DNA of 64,000 nucleotides from Pseudomonas sp. Fl4BN1 (lineage in GTDB: Bacteria > Pseudomonadota > Gammaproteobacteria > Pseudomonadales > Pseudomonadaceae): positions 1 through 64,000 of the forward strand of contig NZ_JAAARM010000016.1 of NCBI RefSeq assembly GCF_009908285.1, written 5' to 3'. The notes beneath the pieces were generated by a model. The model was not told where the DNA came from and searched no databases. It saw nothing but the letters and a program-made list of their open reading frames with translations. Made by a program: the position numbers and the translations under genes. Shown here one piece after another: positions 47,818 to 56,253 of this stretch; positions within the stretch are counted from its first letter, which is position 1; each line of letters starts with the position of its first letter.

Positions 47818-48540
47818 ATGAAGTCATTTGAACAAGGGGGCCATGCACTGCTGCTGTGCGCTTTGCTGGGTGTCGCTACGGCAGTGCAGGCGGAGTGTGA
47901 CAGCAGCGTGGATATTCCCGGGGAGCTTCACGTTTGTAAATCCTGGCCAGCGGAGCCGGGGATGAGCATCAGTGCTCGGGCGATCCCGATGCCCGGGAAT
48001 GACAGTGACGATACACGTAGCTACAGCCTGGATGTGGCGCTGCTGTATGACGACCCAGGCCTGGCCGTGGCCAGCAATTACCAGGAATCGGCACTGTTTT
48101 CCGATGCCGTGGCCCTGCAGGGGATGGAGATCGACACTGCACGCTACAGGTTGAATGAAGAGGTGCGGGCCTTTGGCCTGCGAGTCCTTTACCACCACGG
48201 CTCCAGCGCCATTCCCTATGAGAAGAGCGTGCTGACCTTGTACCAGCGCGATGGCAAGGAAATCCTGCCGCTGCTGGAGGGGCTGGTGATGGATGAAAGT
48301 TCTGGCGAGTTCGGCTGGGACGGCCAGTGCGGGGGGCATTCCCGGACCGTGCATCGGACCCTGGAGGTCGGTACTCGCCAGCGCCACGGTTATGCCGACC
48401 TGATTGTCCGCAGCCGGGAGCTCGGAGTCGATCATTTCCAGGGCCGGGATGGCTGTGAGAGTCGCGACCTGCCGCCCAAGCTCGGTGTGGTGACCCTGCA
48501 CTATGATGGCCGGCGCTACCCGCTGGCCAAGTCCCCGTAA
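47818..48540 (+). CDS. Exported cysteine-containing protein, unknown function (tandem copy 2)
   Basis: A 240-residue paralogue of the preceding protein. Its signal peptide contains HALLLCALLGVATAVQA (about 8-24); mature cysteines occur in AECDSS, HVCKSW, WDGQCGG and DGCESR, in the same order as in copy 1. RAFGLRVLY, HGYADLIVRS and TLHYDGRRYPL are conserved between the two. Clear divergence shows an old duplication. The fosA gene starts 12 bp later and may be co-transcribed. The pair could be a two-subunit envelope or secreted complex; function unknown. Confidence 0.8.
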   Translation: MKSFEQGGHALLLCALLGVATAVQAECDSSVDIPGELHVCKSWPAEPGMSISARAIPMPGNDSDDTRSYSLDVALLYDDPGLAVASNYQESALFSDAVALQGMEIDTARYRLNEEVRAFGLRVLYHHGSSAIPYEKSVLTLYQRDGKEILPLLEGLVMDESSGEFGWDGQCGGHSRTVHRTLEVGTRQRHGYADLIVRSRELGVDHFQGRDGCESRDLPPKLGVVTLHYDGRRYPLAKSP

Positions 48541-48552
48541 GGAGTGTGAAGC

Positions 48553-48969
48553 ATGCTCACCGGCCTTAATCACCTGACCCTGGCGGTCAGTGACTTGCCG
48601 CGCAGCCTGGGGTTCTATCACTCACTGTTGCAGTTGCGCCTGGAAGCCAGTTGGGACGCCGGCGCCTACCTGTCCTTGCCTGGCTTGTGGCTGTGCCTGT
48701 CCCTGGATCCGCAGCGGGATGTGTCGGCGGCAGCCGACTACACCCATTATGCCTTCAGCCTCGTCGCTGCCGATTTTGCCCCTTTCGTCCAGCGCCTGCG
48801 CGACGCGGGAGTCCGGGAGTGGCGCGACAATCGCAGCGAAGGCGCCTCGTTCTATTTCCTCGACCCCGACGGGCATCAACTCGAGGCCCATGTCGGTGAT
48901 TTGGCCTCGCGATTACTAGCCTGTCGCCAGCTTCCTTACCCGGGAATGCGCTTCTACCCAGACGATTGA
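48553..48969 (+). CDS. fosA: Fosfomycin glutathione transferase FosA
   Basis: A 138-residue vicinal-oxygen-chelate enzyme that adds glutathione to fosfomycin. The Mn(II) ligands His7 (LNHLTLAV), His65 (DYTHYAF) and Glu111 (HQLEAHVGDL) are present, as are Thr9 and the K+-loop residues in RSEGASFYF, with Arg120 in ASRLLACR. The sequence follows P. aeruginosa FosA (PA1129) along nearly its whole length. It is chromosomal, 12 bp behind the exported-protein pair, so it represents intrinsic fosfomycin resistance of the genus. Confidence 0.96.
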   Translation: MLTGLNHLTLAVSDLPRSLGFYHSLLQLRLEASWDAGAYLSLPGLWLCLSLDPQRDVSAAADYTHYAFSLVAADFAPFVQRLRDAGVREWRDNRSEGASFYFLDPDGHQLEAHVGDLASRLLACRQLPYPGMRFYPDD

Positions 48970-49095
48970 CGCTGTGCGTCGCGCTTTTCAGCTGACGAAA
49001 GCCGCTGGTGGCAAGGGGCCTTGATCGTGCAGAATCCGCGAGGTTGATCCTGTGCCTGGCGTTCCCGTGAGGTGCATCGTTCTGGAGTCTTGCTG

Positions 49096-49734
49096 ATGAC
49101 CTCATCGCTGTTGCTAGCCGTTATCGCCTCGGGTTTCATTTACGCGATTACCCCCGGACCTGGGGTGCTGGCGGTGTTCGGCATCGGCGCCTCCCGTGGA
49201 CGACAGGCCGGCGCCGGGTTTCTCTGCGGGCATATGCTCGGGGATGTGCTCTGGTGCAGCACCGCGCTGATCGCCATCGTCGGCGCCCGGGAAATCGGCA
49301 GTGATGCGTTCAACATCCTGGGCGTGCTCAGTGGCCTGTACCTGTTCTGGCTGGGGCTGCGGGCGATCCGCAGCCGTGGTAGCAATGGCGATGCGCCCCA
49401 AGGGCCGGCGCGCAATCCGTTCTGGCATGGGATTGTCTTCGGCCTGACCAACCCCAAGGCTTATCCGGTGGCGGTGGCAACCTTCACTGCGCTGCTGTCC
49501 AGCCGTGCCGAGCTGCTCACCTGGTCGATGCTCCCTGGCCTGATTGCCCTGAGCTTCCTCGGCGGACTCGGTGCATACGCTATTCTCATCGGCATTGTCG
49601 GGGCACGTCAGGTTCGCGGTTGGTATCAGCGTCACGAACTGGCGATCACCCGGGTCTGCGGTGTGATGTTCATCGGTTTTGCGATCAATGCCCTGTTGCA
49701 CGCGGTGCCGGGATTGATCGGCAACAAGGCATAA
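49096..49734 (+). CDS. LysE/RhtB-family exporter
   Basis: A 212-residue membrane protein with six hydrophobic segments. The family signature is in helix 1 and after (YAITPGPGVLAVFGIGASRGRQAGAG-type) and GLTNPKAYPVAVATFTALL in the middle. LysE-type proteins export amino acids or their derivatives. The ATG at 49096 is preferred over the upstream reading from 49072. It stands alone between fosA and the cyclase gene. Confidence 0.88.
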   Translation: MTSSLLLAVIASGFIYAITPGPGVLAVFGIGASRGRQAGAGFLCGHMLGDVLWCSTALIAIVGAREIGSDAFNILGVLSGLYLFWLGLRAIRSRGSNGDAPQGPARNPFWHGIVFGLTNPKAYPVAVATFTALLSSRAELLTWSMLPGLIALSFLGGLGAYAILIGIVGARQVRGWYQRHELAITRVCGVMFIGFAINALLHAVPGLIGNKA

Positions 49735-49839
49735 CGCCGCTCGCGGATTGCGACGGCGTGCAGTCGGTGGGCACCACCGGCTGACCAGGCTCAAGGGATG
49801 GGTACTCAGTGCATTTTTCATGGGTAGTAGCTTTCTCTG

Positions 49840-51189
49840 ATGGCAACCAACAACTCCGAGCCTCTGGCCAGCTTCATCGATCTGCTCCTGGACGCCGTGT
49901 GTGCGGTGGATGTCGAGGGTCGCTTTGTATTTGTCAGCGCTGCCTGCGAGCGGATCTTCGGTTATACCGCCGATGAACTGATCGGCCGCTCGATGATCGA
50001 GCTGGTGCACCCGGCCGACCGCGAGCGCACCCTGCAGGCCGCCCGGGAAATCATGGGCGGCGTGCCCAAGCCCAATTTCGAGAACCGCTACCTGCGCAAG
50101 GACGGGCGTGTGGCGCATATCCTCTGGTCGGCGCGCTGGTCGGAAGTGGACCAACTGCGCATCGCCGTGGCCCGGGACATTACCGAGCGCAAGCAAGCGG
50201 AATCGAAACAGGCGGCGCTGTATGCGATCTCCGAGGCGGCCCATGCCACGGAGGATCTGCTGGTGCTGTTCAAGCACGTGCATCGGATCATCGGCGAGTG
50301 GTTGCCGGCGCTCAATTGTTCCCTGGCGCTATATGACGAGCGCGCCGAGAGCTTGAGTTTTCCCTACCACGTCGATGACTGTGAACGCAGCCCGGAACTG
50401 CCCGGGACCCTGATCGGGCGTTTTTGCGCCCAGGTACTCTTGCGCGGCCAACCCTTGTTACTGGCGCCGGAATGCCCACTGACCCAGGCCCTTTGGCGCG
50501 AGTTTGCGGCTATCCAGGGCCCGCGCTGCTGGTTGGGGGTGCCATTGAATGCGCAGAAGGGCACCATCGGCGTGCTGATGGTCAAGAGCGCGCCCGGCAC
50601 CGAAGGCTACGGCGAGCAGGACCAGGAGCTGTTGCAGTACGTCAGCGCGCAACTGGCCGCGGCCATCGAACGCAAGCAACTGCACGCCCGGCTGCACTAC
50701 ATGGCCGAGTACGACCAACTGACTCATCTGCCCAACCGCGAACTGCTGCGCGAGCGGCTCAAGTCGGCCCTGGCCCGGGCCCGGCGCGAGTCGGGACGCA
50801 TGGCCTTGCTGTATGTCGACCTGGACAAGTTCAAGGAGGTCAACGACACCTGTGGGCATGCAGTGGGCGACATGATGTTGCAGGCAGTGGCCAACCGCCT
50901 CAAGGGCTGCGTGCGAGAAACCGACACCGTGGCCCGCATCGGCGGTGATGAGTTCGTGATCCTGCTGGAGAACGTGCAGCACTCCGAAGATGCCCAGCGA
51001 GTGGCGGACAAGATCCGTCGCGCCTTGAACGAACCGCTACGCCTGGACGGCCATTCGTTGAGCATTTTGTCGAGCATCGGTATTGGCTTGTACCCCGAGC
51101 ATGGCCTGGAAGAAAAACAGCTGTTCAAGCATGCCGATGAGGCGATGTACGCGGTCAAGCGAGCGCATAAAAGCCGTTCCAGCGCTTGA
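49840..51189 (+). CDS. PAS-GAF-GGDEF diguanylate cyclase
   Basis: A 449-residue signalling enzyme making cyclic di-GMP. A PAS domain (about 8-125) contains VDVEGRFVFVSAACERIFGY. A GAF domain (about 135-275) contains VLLRGQPLLL and CWLGVPL. The GGDEF domain (about 285-445) has YVDLDKFKEVND and the intact active site ARIGGDEFVILLE. An inhibitory RxxD site (RETD) lies five residues before GGDEF, so product feedback is expected. No EAL domain and no transmembrane segment, so the sensor is cytoplasmic. Tandem terminators follow. Confidence 0.92.
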   Translation: MATNNSEPLASFIDLLLDAVCAVDVEGRFVFVSAACERIFGYTADELIGRSMIELVHPADRERTLQAAREIMGGVPKPNFENRYLRKDGRVAHILWSARWSEVDQLRIAVARDITERKQAESKQAALYAISEAAHATEDLLVLFKHVHRIIGEWLPALNCSLALYDERAESLSFPYHVDDCERSPELPGTLIGRFCAQVLLRGQPLLLAPECPLTQALWREFAAIQGPRCWLGVPLNAQKGTIGVLMVKSAPGTEGYGEQDQELLQYVSAQLAAAIERKQLHARLHYMAEYDQLTHLPNRELLRERLKSALARARRESGRMALLYVDLDKFKEVNDTCGHAVGDMMLQAVANRLKGCVRETDTVARIGGDEFVILLENVQHSEDAQRVADKIRRALNEPLRLDGHSLSILSSIGIGLYPEHGLEEKQLFKHADEAMYAVKRAHKSRSSA

Positions 51190-51217
51190 GCGGACAGTGC
51201 TTGTGCGGATGTTGTGA

Positions 51218-51271
51218 GGCCCGCTTCGGGCGTTTTTTTCACTCGCCGTTCGTCGTTCGGGCGAGTTTTTT
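51218..51271 (+). terminator. Two tandem intrinsic terminators
   Basis: First, GCCCGCTTCGGGC followed by GTTTTTTT (51219-51239). Second, ACTCGCC and GGCGAGT around GTTCGTCGTTCG followed by TTTTTT (51241-51271). Both end the cyclase transcript. Confidence 0.88.
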
Positions 51272-51356
51272 CTAAACCTTTGTCGTTCTGGCTTTTCCCA
51301 ATGCAGGCGGGGGCTGTGGCTCCCGCCGGATTCATTTGCAACAGGAGAGCCACACC

Positions 51357-51881
51357 ATGAACACCATGGCCACTGTCATGCGCAGCGCCGGCCTGGCGCT
51401 GCTGCTGGGGCTTGGTGCGACCAGCGCCCTGGCCCAGTCCCCCAGCGCTTTTATCGACGATGCCTCGGCCAAGGGCATGGCCGATATCGAAGCCAGCCGG
51501 CTGGCGCACCGGCAGACCTCATCCAGGGCGGTCAAGGAATACGCCATCCAGGTGATCAATGATCGCACCACGGCCAATCAACACCTGGCGAAAATCGCCC
51601 GGCAACTGGACCTGCCAGTGGCGTCCCGGGAGCAGATGATGGACCAGGCCAAGCGCCTGATACCGCCAGTGCCCGAGGGCGAGGATTTCGACCGTGCCTA
51701 CGCCGCGAGCCAGGTCCAGGCCACCGAAGAGGCGATCCGGCAGATCCAGGAGCAGGCACAAGCCAGCGAGGTACCGGAGCTCAAGGCCTTTGCCGAGGAA
51801 ACCCTGCCCAAGCTGGAAAACCACCTGCAGATAGCCAGGGCCCTGCAGGCCGGCCGCCAGCCCGCGCGCCAGGACGGTTGA
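51357..51881 (+). CDS. DUF4142 exported protein
   Basis: A 174-residue protein with a signal peptide cut after ALA near residue 27 (LLGLGATSALAQ). The mature part is a long helical DUF4142 domain (ASAKGMADIEASRLAHRQTS, VKEYAIQVINDRTTANQHLA), a ferritin-like bundle common in Pseudomonas, often stress-induced. Function is not established. ATG 51357 is preceded by CAGGAGAG. Stands alone. Confidence 0.88.
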   Translation: MNTMATVMRSAGLALLLGLGATSALAQSPSAFIDDASAKGMADIEASRLAHRQTSSRAVKEYAIQVINDRTTANQHLAKIARQLDLPVASREQMMDQAKRLIPPVPEGEDFDRAYAASQVQATEEAIRQIQEQAQASEVPELKAFAEETLPKLENHLQIARALQAGRQPARQDG

Positions 51882-51929
51882 GTCACCGCAGGCTTTGCCC
51901 TTGGGCGCGCGGTGCTGTGTGTGAACGCT

Positions 51930-52342
51930 TCAACATTGATTGAGGTTGGTCTTGAGCGAGTGCTCGCAGGACCAAGCCGACGGACCCGAAGCGTTGCTGC
52001 CTTGACCGATCGCACGGTACTCGCTGCACAGTTTTTCCAGCTGCATGAGGTCCAGCCCATCCAGGCTGAATGTCGCGTTGTGAGCATCCAGGGTGGCCCG
52101 CGGCAACTCGTCGATCTTGATGTGCAGGACGTCAGTGTCGCGGTTCTGGCTGTTCTGGAGCAGGAACACCATCAGGAAAGTGATGATGGTGGTGGACGTG
52201 TTGATGATCAGTTGCCAGGTGTCGTTGAAATGAAACAACGGACCGCTGAACCCCCAGATCACGATCAACAGCAAGGCTCCCAGAAAGGTTTCGGGCTGCC
52301 GGTTCACTTCGACAGCGATTGCGAGGTCTTCGAGAACTTCAT
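51930..52342 (-). pseudogene. Low-affinity iron permease family gene with a one-base frameshift
   Basis: The main reading frame (stop at 51930) encodes a low-affinity iron permease-type protein with two hydrophobic segments: FLGALLLIVIWGFSGPLF and WQLIINTSTTIITFLMVFLL, then QNSQNRDTDVLHIKIDEL. The true start appears to be ATG 52342, with AAGGA eight bases upstream, giving MKFSKTSQSLSK and then TGA at 52306-52304. Restoring one G (TGGAAC instead of TGAAC) would read on as WNRQPETFLGALLL into the main frame, exactly the family's N-terminus. So a single-base deletion at codon 13 breaks the gene, unless it is a sequencing error. The upstream part of the open frame (to 52514) is not family-like. 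Confidence 0.75.
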
Positions 52343-52544
52343 GGCCGTATTCCTTATCGAGTAGGTGACGGAATGTCAGACATCGTTGCTGTGTCGAAAG
52401 CGCTTTTTCCCACTCCGCGCTTACACCTGAAAACACTTCTTCGCAGAATAAAACAGCAAGCGGCTGGAACCCTGGGGGCTCCGAGCTTAACGTGACCCGG
52501 GTCGGGTGGCGCATGGGGCGCCGCGAGGCTCAAGGAGGCTGCAG

Positions 52545-53318
52545 GTGACGGATTCAGCCAATGCTGCGGTGATCGATCTGTATCACCGGGCAGAAGATTA
52601 TTTCTTCGTGTCCATCTCCCAGTTCTATCGACGTTTTGGTACCGAGCTCAGTGCCTATTGCACTGGGGTCGAGGCCAGTAGCCTGAATCTGTTGATGATG
52701 AAGGGCTACAGCACCGACAGTGCGCTGCAGTTGGCCGCAGGCGTGGCCTTTGTGCAGCGCACCGGCATGCCGTTCTGTGTGGTGGTGCCAGACACCCAAG
52801 TGCCGCAGGTGTGCGAGCAGTTGCAACAGCAGCAACTGTTGCCGGCGGACAAGACCACTTGCATGGTCCTCGATATGGCGACCTATGAGCCCCGGGAACT
52901 GCCGCTGCAACTGGCGGATATCCGTTGCACCGACGAGCGCCTGGAGGATTGGGCGCAGCCCGTGGCAAGCGCATTCGAGTCGCAAGGTGCGGCGATCGAG
53001 CAGTACTTGGCGCGGCATCGGGCGGCGTTGCTGGCCGGCAGGGCCTTGCGCCATTTCACCCTGTATGTGGAGCAGCGTCCGGTGAGTGCCTTGACCTTGT
53101 CCCTGGGGCCGGGAGTGGCGCGACTGGATGACATCGGCACTCTGCAGGAATGCCAGGGGCGCGGCTATGCCACGGCGCTGATCCATTCGGTGTTGAGGTT
53201 CGCCCAGGCGCAGGGCGCAAGGACCTGCGTGCTCGAAGCTTCCTTCGATGGCCTGTCGATCTACCGCAAGGCCGGCTTCAGTCGCCTGTTCGACTACCGC
53301 ACTTTTTGCCAGCAATGA
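52545..53318 (+). CDS. GNAT-family N-acetyltransferase
   Basis: A 257-residue protein. The C-terminal half (about 120-250) is a GNAT domain with the acetyl-CoA loop in TLQECQGRGYATALIHSVL (Q/RxxGxG/A at QGRGYA). The N-terminal 115 residues form a second, degenerate GNAT-like lobe. The start is GTG 52545, set by the strong AAGGAGG at 52532-52538. The acceptor is unknown. It is convergent with the AraC-type gene, 7 bp apart. Confidence 0.82.
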   Translation: MTDSANAAVIDLYHRAEDYFFVSISQFYRRFGTELSAYCTGVEASSLNLLMMKGYSTDSALQLAAGVAFVQRTGMPFCVVVPDTQVPQVCEQLQQQQLLPADKTTCMVLDMATYEPRELPLQLADIRCTDERLEDWAQPVASAFESQGAAIEQYLARHRAALLAGRALRHFTLYVEQRPVSALTLSLGPGVARLDDIGTLQECQGRGYATALIHSVLRFAQAQGARTCVLEASFDGLSIYRKAGFSRLFDYRTFCQQ

Positions 53319-53325
53319 TGCGCCG

Positions 53326-54102
53326 CTAGCGTGTGGCGTTCTGGCGGAACTGGCGCGGGCTGAGTCCGGTCAGTGCCTTGAACTGCCGGCTGAAGGCGCT
53401 GTGATCGGTATAGCCGCATCGCAGTGCCACTTCGGTGATCGGCTCGTCGGTCACCAGCAAGCGCGAGGCCTGTTCCAGGCGCGCCTTGTGGATCATCTGC
53501 CGGGGCGTCAGGTGGAAGATCCGCTTGCAGTAGCGCTCCAGTTGGGCGGTGGACAGGTTGGCGATGCGGGTCAGGTCCTCCAGGCGAATCGCTTCGCTGT
53601 AGTGCTCGCGGATGTGCTGGTCCACCGCCGCCAGGCGTTCATAGGCCGGATGGGTGTCCTGGGGGGCCTGCAGGTCGAGGGAGATACCGGCCATGCCGAT
53701 GATCTGCCCGTCACGTCCGTGCAATGGCAATTTGTGGGTCAGGCACCAGCCGGGTTCGCGACTGCCGTACAGGTGCAGCTCCAATTGGCCCTTGATGGTG
53801 ATGCCCTGGCATAGCACGCGCTGGTCCTGCTCGGTGTAGACCGGGCCGAGCACCGCCGGGAAGACTTCGGCGGAGGTCTTGCCCAGCAGCGGCCGGATGC
53901 TCTTGAAACCACAGCGCTGGGCCAGGGTCAGGTTGGCAATCAGGTAGCGTGCCTGCAGGTCCTTGATGAAGAACACGGCGTTGGGGATGCAGTCCAGCAG
54001 CGGTGTGAGTGGAGCTATGTTGGCCAGCAGGCTGTTGATGTCCCGGGGAGCGTGGGCGGCGATGGCCCCGGGCAAGCGGTGGAGCTGTGCGCTATCGATC
54101 AT
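53326..54102 (-). CDS. AraC-family regulator with N-terminal PAS domain
   Basis: A 258-residue transcription factor. The PAS sensor (about 35-145) has LLDCIPNAVFFIKDLQARYLIANL and MAGISLDLQ. The AraC double helix-turn-helix (about 160-255) has RLEDLTRIANLSTAQLERY and EVALRCGYTDHSAFSRQFKA, ending GLSPRQFRQ. It lies next to the relic of a hydroxyproline/opine dehydrogenase (54200-54800) and close to an Ldh-family imine reductase, so it was probably the activator of that pathway, as LhpR (AraC type) is in P. aeruginosa. Confidence 0.85.
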   Translation of the reverse strand: MIDSAQLHRLPGAIAAHAPRDINSLLANIAPLTPLLDCIPNAVFFIKDLQARYLIANLTLAQRCGFKSIRPLLGKTSAEVFPAVLGPVYTEQDQRVLCQGITIKGQLELHLYGSREPGWCLTHKLPLHGRDGQIIGMAGISLDLQAPQDTHPAYERLAAVDQHIREHYSEAIRLEDLTRIANLSTAQLERYCKRIFHLTPRQMIHKARLEQASRLLVTDEPITEVALRCGYTDHSAFSRQFKALTGLSPRQFRQNATR

Positions 54103-54199
54103 CGTCGGCCTCTCTGTGGGGCTGGGGGATGGATCAGTGTCGAAACAGTTGGCAGTTGTGTTTCCGGGGCCGGGCCCAGTGCGCCAGCCCGGCGCTGGC

Positions 54200-54800
54200 T
54201 GGTCGTCAGCTTTCAGGCTGTTGCGGTGTGCTGTCGAGCATCAGGGGCGCGCCAGCCTTGGCAGGCCACCCATGTCGCGACGGCTCTGCAACCTGGCCGT
54301 TGGCCAGTCGGGCGCAGCCGCTACGGCGGCCTAAGGGACATCCTCGCAACGGCACAGCAGAGTATCAGTTCGGGCCAGTTTGAGAATCTCCGCTTGCAGC
54401 TCGAGGCTATCGCGCAGTTGCTCGGCAAAGCGCTGCCAGTGGTGGCGCGAGTGGATCAGCGCGGCGGCCCGGTCCAGCTGGCCGCTGGCGACACAGCCGG
54501 CGATCTTGCCTTCGAGCAAGGCCAGCTCGCTGCCGCCGATGCCGGTGCATTCGTCCGCGACAAAGACCCGGTACAGGGTATGTCAGGCCAACTGGTGGCG
54601 ACCGTCGCTGGTCATGCGGCATTCCTGGTAGATGCCCCTGCCGCAGAACGGCGTTCTCGGGCGACCGCTGCGGGAGGTGCGGGTGCGCGGGTCGCCACTG
54701 CCCGCCACGGCGACGGCGACACTGAGGCCGCTGGTCACTTCCCATGCTTGCTGGTCCAGGCAGATGATCACCAGGGGCTCCAGCCAGGGTGGCGAAGCGT
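54200..54800 (-). pseudogene. Fusion relic of a [2Fe-2S] subunit and an FAD subunit of a hydroxyproline/opine dehydrogenase
   Basis: On the minus strand, one frame first encodes an HcnA/LhpF-like ferredoxin segment (RTSRSGRPRTPFCGRGIYQE then CRMTSDGRHQLA, 54690-54586). After a TGA it continues in the same frame with the C-terminal part of the FAD subunit (FVADECTGIGGSELALLEGK, then ending TLLCRCEDVP, to about 54331). The end of the small gene and most of the large gene (about 1 kb or more) are deleted. Fe-S cysteines are lost: the second is Tyr and the fourth is the stop codon. Beyond 54331 traces remain in a shifted frame (ARLQSRRDMG). The original enzyme oxidised D-hydroxyproline or an opine. 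Confidence 0.75.
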
Positions 54801-55168
54801 GCGGGCGAGTGTGCCGATTTCGTCTCTTTATGGGGGAAAAGCCTCAAGCTGCGGCGGGGATAAAAGGCGACCCTTGGTGTACTCGGCCAAGCCCCAAGAG
54901 GCCGCCGCAGATTTTCGCGCCAAGGCCTTGGCCACTCGCCCAAGCCTGCCGAAGGTCGGCCTATAAGGCGATTTCGGAACAGCACAATCGCACTGCCCAG
55001 GCAGCAGTGCTGCAAGCGTCGAAAGGCCTCGCCGACGTGATATTCAATTTTTCCAGGGGGTAGCGGGTGCTGCCGCCAGCGTACCCAAGCCGCCTTTCCC
55101 TGACCTTACCGTCATTCCCCCGAAACTCTCCCGCAGGAGCGTTACCCAACAGCCATAAAGGTCTCATC
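54801..55168. other. Intergenic region before the Ldh-family gene
   Basis: No reading frame here has protein-like composition with a ribosome site. It may contain further decayed remnants of the dehydrogenase operon, but none could be recognised. Confidence 0.4.
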
Positions 55169-56179
55169 ATGTCTGAATACATCACCCTGTCACTGGACGA
55201 AGTCCGCAGCCTTTCGTTCCAGGTCCTTACCCGGCACGGCTTGTCCGAAGCCCACAGCCAGGCAATTGCCGATGTCATCACCCAGGGACAGCGTGACGAG
55301 TGTCACTCCCACGGTGTGTACCGCCTGTTGGGCTGCGTGCGCTCGGTGCGCGAAGGCAAGATCGATCCGCGGGCCGAGCCCAGCCTGCGCCACATTTCCC
55401 CGGGCGTGCTCGAAGTGGACGCTCACTACGGCTACTCCTTGCTGGGCTTTCACACCGGTTTGCCGATCCTGCTGGAGAAGGCTCGCAGCCAGGGGATCGC
55501 CGCCATGGTGATCAAGCGCTGCTTCCATTTTTCTGCCCTGTGGCCAGAGGTCGAGGCAATTGCCGCCGCCGGCCTGGTGGGCCTGGCGATGAACCCCAGT
55601 CACAGTTGGGTGGCACCGGCCGGGGGACGCCACCCGGTATTCGGCACCAACCCCCTGGCCTTTGCCTGGCCACGACCGGCGGGCAACCCTTTTGTCTTCG
55701 ACTTCGCCACCAGCGCCATTGCCCGCGGTGATATCGAACTGCATGCGCGCCAGGGCAAGCCGATTCCCAGCCACTGGGCCATTGATGCAGAGGGGCTGCC
55801 CACCACCGACGCCAAGGCGGCCTTGCAAGGGGCGATGCAGACCTTTGGCGGGCACAAAGGCTCGGCCCTGGCGGCGATGATCGAGTTGTTGGCCGGGGCC
55901 TTGATCGGTGACCTGACCAGCGCTGAATCCATGGCCTTCGATGAGGGTGTCGGGGCCACGCCTTGTCATGGCGAGCTGGTGCTGGCCTTCGATCCCAAGG
56001 TGTTCCTCGGGGAGGCCTATCAAGAGGGACTGCAACGGGCGGAGAGATTGTTCGAGGGCATTGCCCGGCAAGGGGCGCGGCTGCCGTCCCAGCGGCGTTT
56101 TGAAGCGCGGGAGCGGAGCCTGGAGCACGGGGTGCAGATATCCCGGGAGTTGCTGGAGGAAATTCGCGGGTTGCTCTAG
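55169..56179 (+). CDS. Ldh-family NAD(P)H-dependent imine reductase (DpkA/LhpI-like)
   Basis: A 336-residue oxidoreductase of the malate/L-lactate (Ldh/YlbC) family. The early conserved segment has DECHSHGVYRLLGCV with the catalytic His; WVAPAGGRHPVFGTNPLAFA and FDFATSAIARGDIELHARQG are family hallmarks. In pseudomonads many members reduce cyclic imino acids (delta1-pyrroline- or piperideine-2-carboxylate) to proline or pipecolate. The relic of a D-hydroxyproline-type dehydrogenase and an AraC regulator beside it support that role, by comparison with the lhp locus. ATG 55169 gives the usual family N-terminus. It appears intact. Confidence 0.83.
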   Translation: MSEYITLSLDEVRSLSFQVLTRHGLSEAHSQAIADVITQGQRDECHSHGVYRLLGCVRSVREGKIDPRAEPSLRHISPGVLEVDAHYGYSLLGFHTGLPILLEKARSQGIAAMVIKRCFHFSALWPEVEAIAAAGLVGLAMNPSHSWVAPAGGRHPVFGTNPLAFAWPRPAGNPFVFDFATSAIARGDIELHARQGKPIPSHWAIDAEGLPTTDAKAALQGAMQTFGGHKGSALAAMIELLAGALIGDLTSAESMAFDEGVGATPCHGELVLAFDPKVFLGEAYQEGLQRAERLFEGIARQGARLPSQRRFEARERSLEHGVQISRELLEEIRGLL

Positions 56180-56183
56180 CCGG

Positions 56184-56246
56184 AGTCCTTCGCTGGTAAA
56201 CCGACGCCTGCAGGTGGCTGCAGGCGCCTGCTCCAGGCGAAGGGAT
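56184..56246. repeat. Diverged REP-like hairpin
   Basis: CCTTCGCTGGTAAACCGACG and GCTCCAGGCGAAG bracket a second stem (GCCTGCAGG...GCAGGCGCC). It lies between the converging Ldh-family and TonB receptor genes and may serve as terminator for both. Confidence 0.5.
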
Positions 56247-56253
56247 CAAGGCC

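Noticed and set aside
52343..52514. N-terminal extension of the iron permease reading frame
   Set aside because: Composition is not family-like and lacks a ribosome site; the ATG at 52342 in the neighbouring frame has one and restores the family N-terminus with one base.
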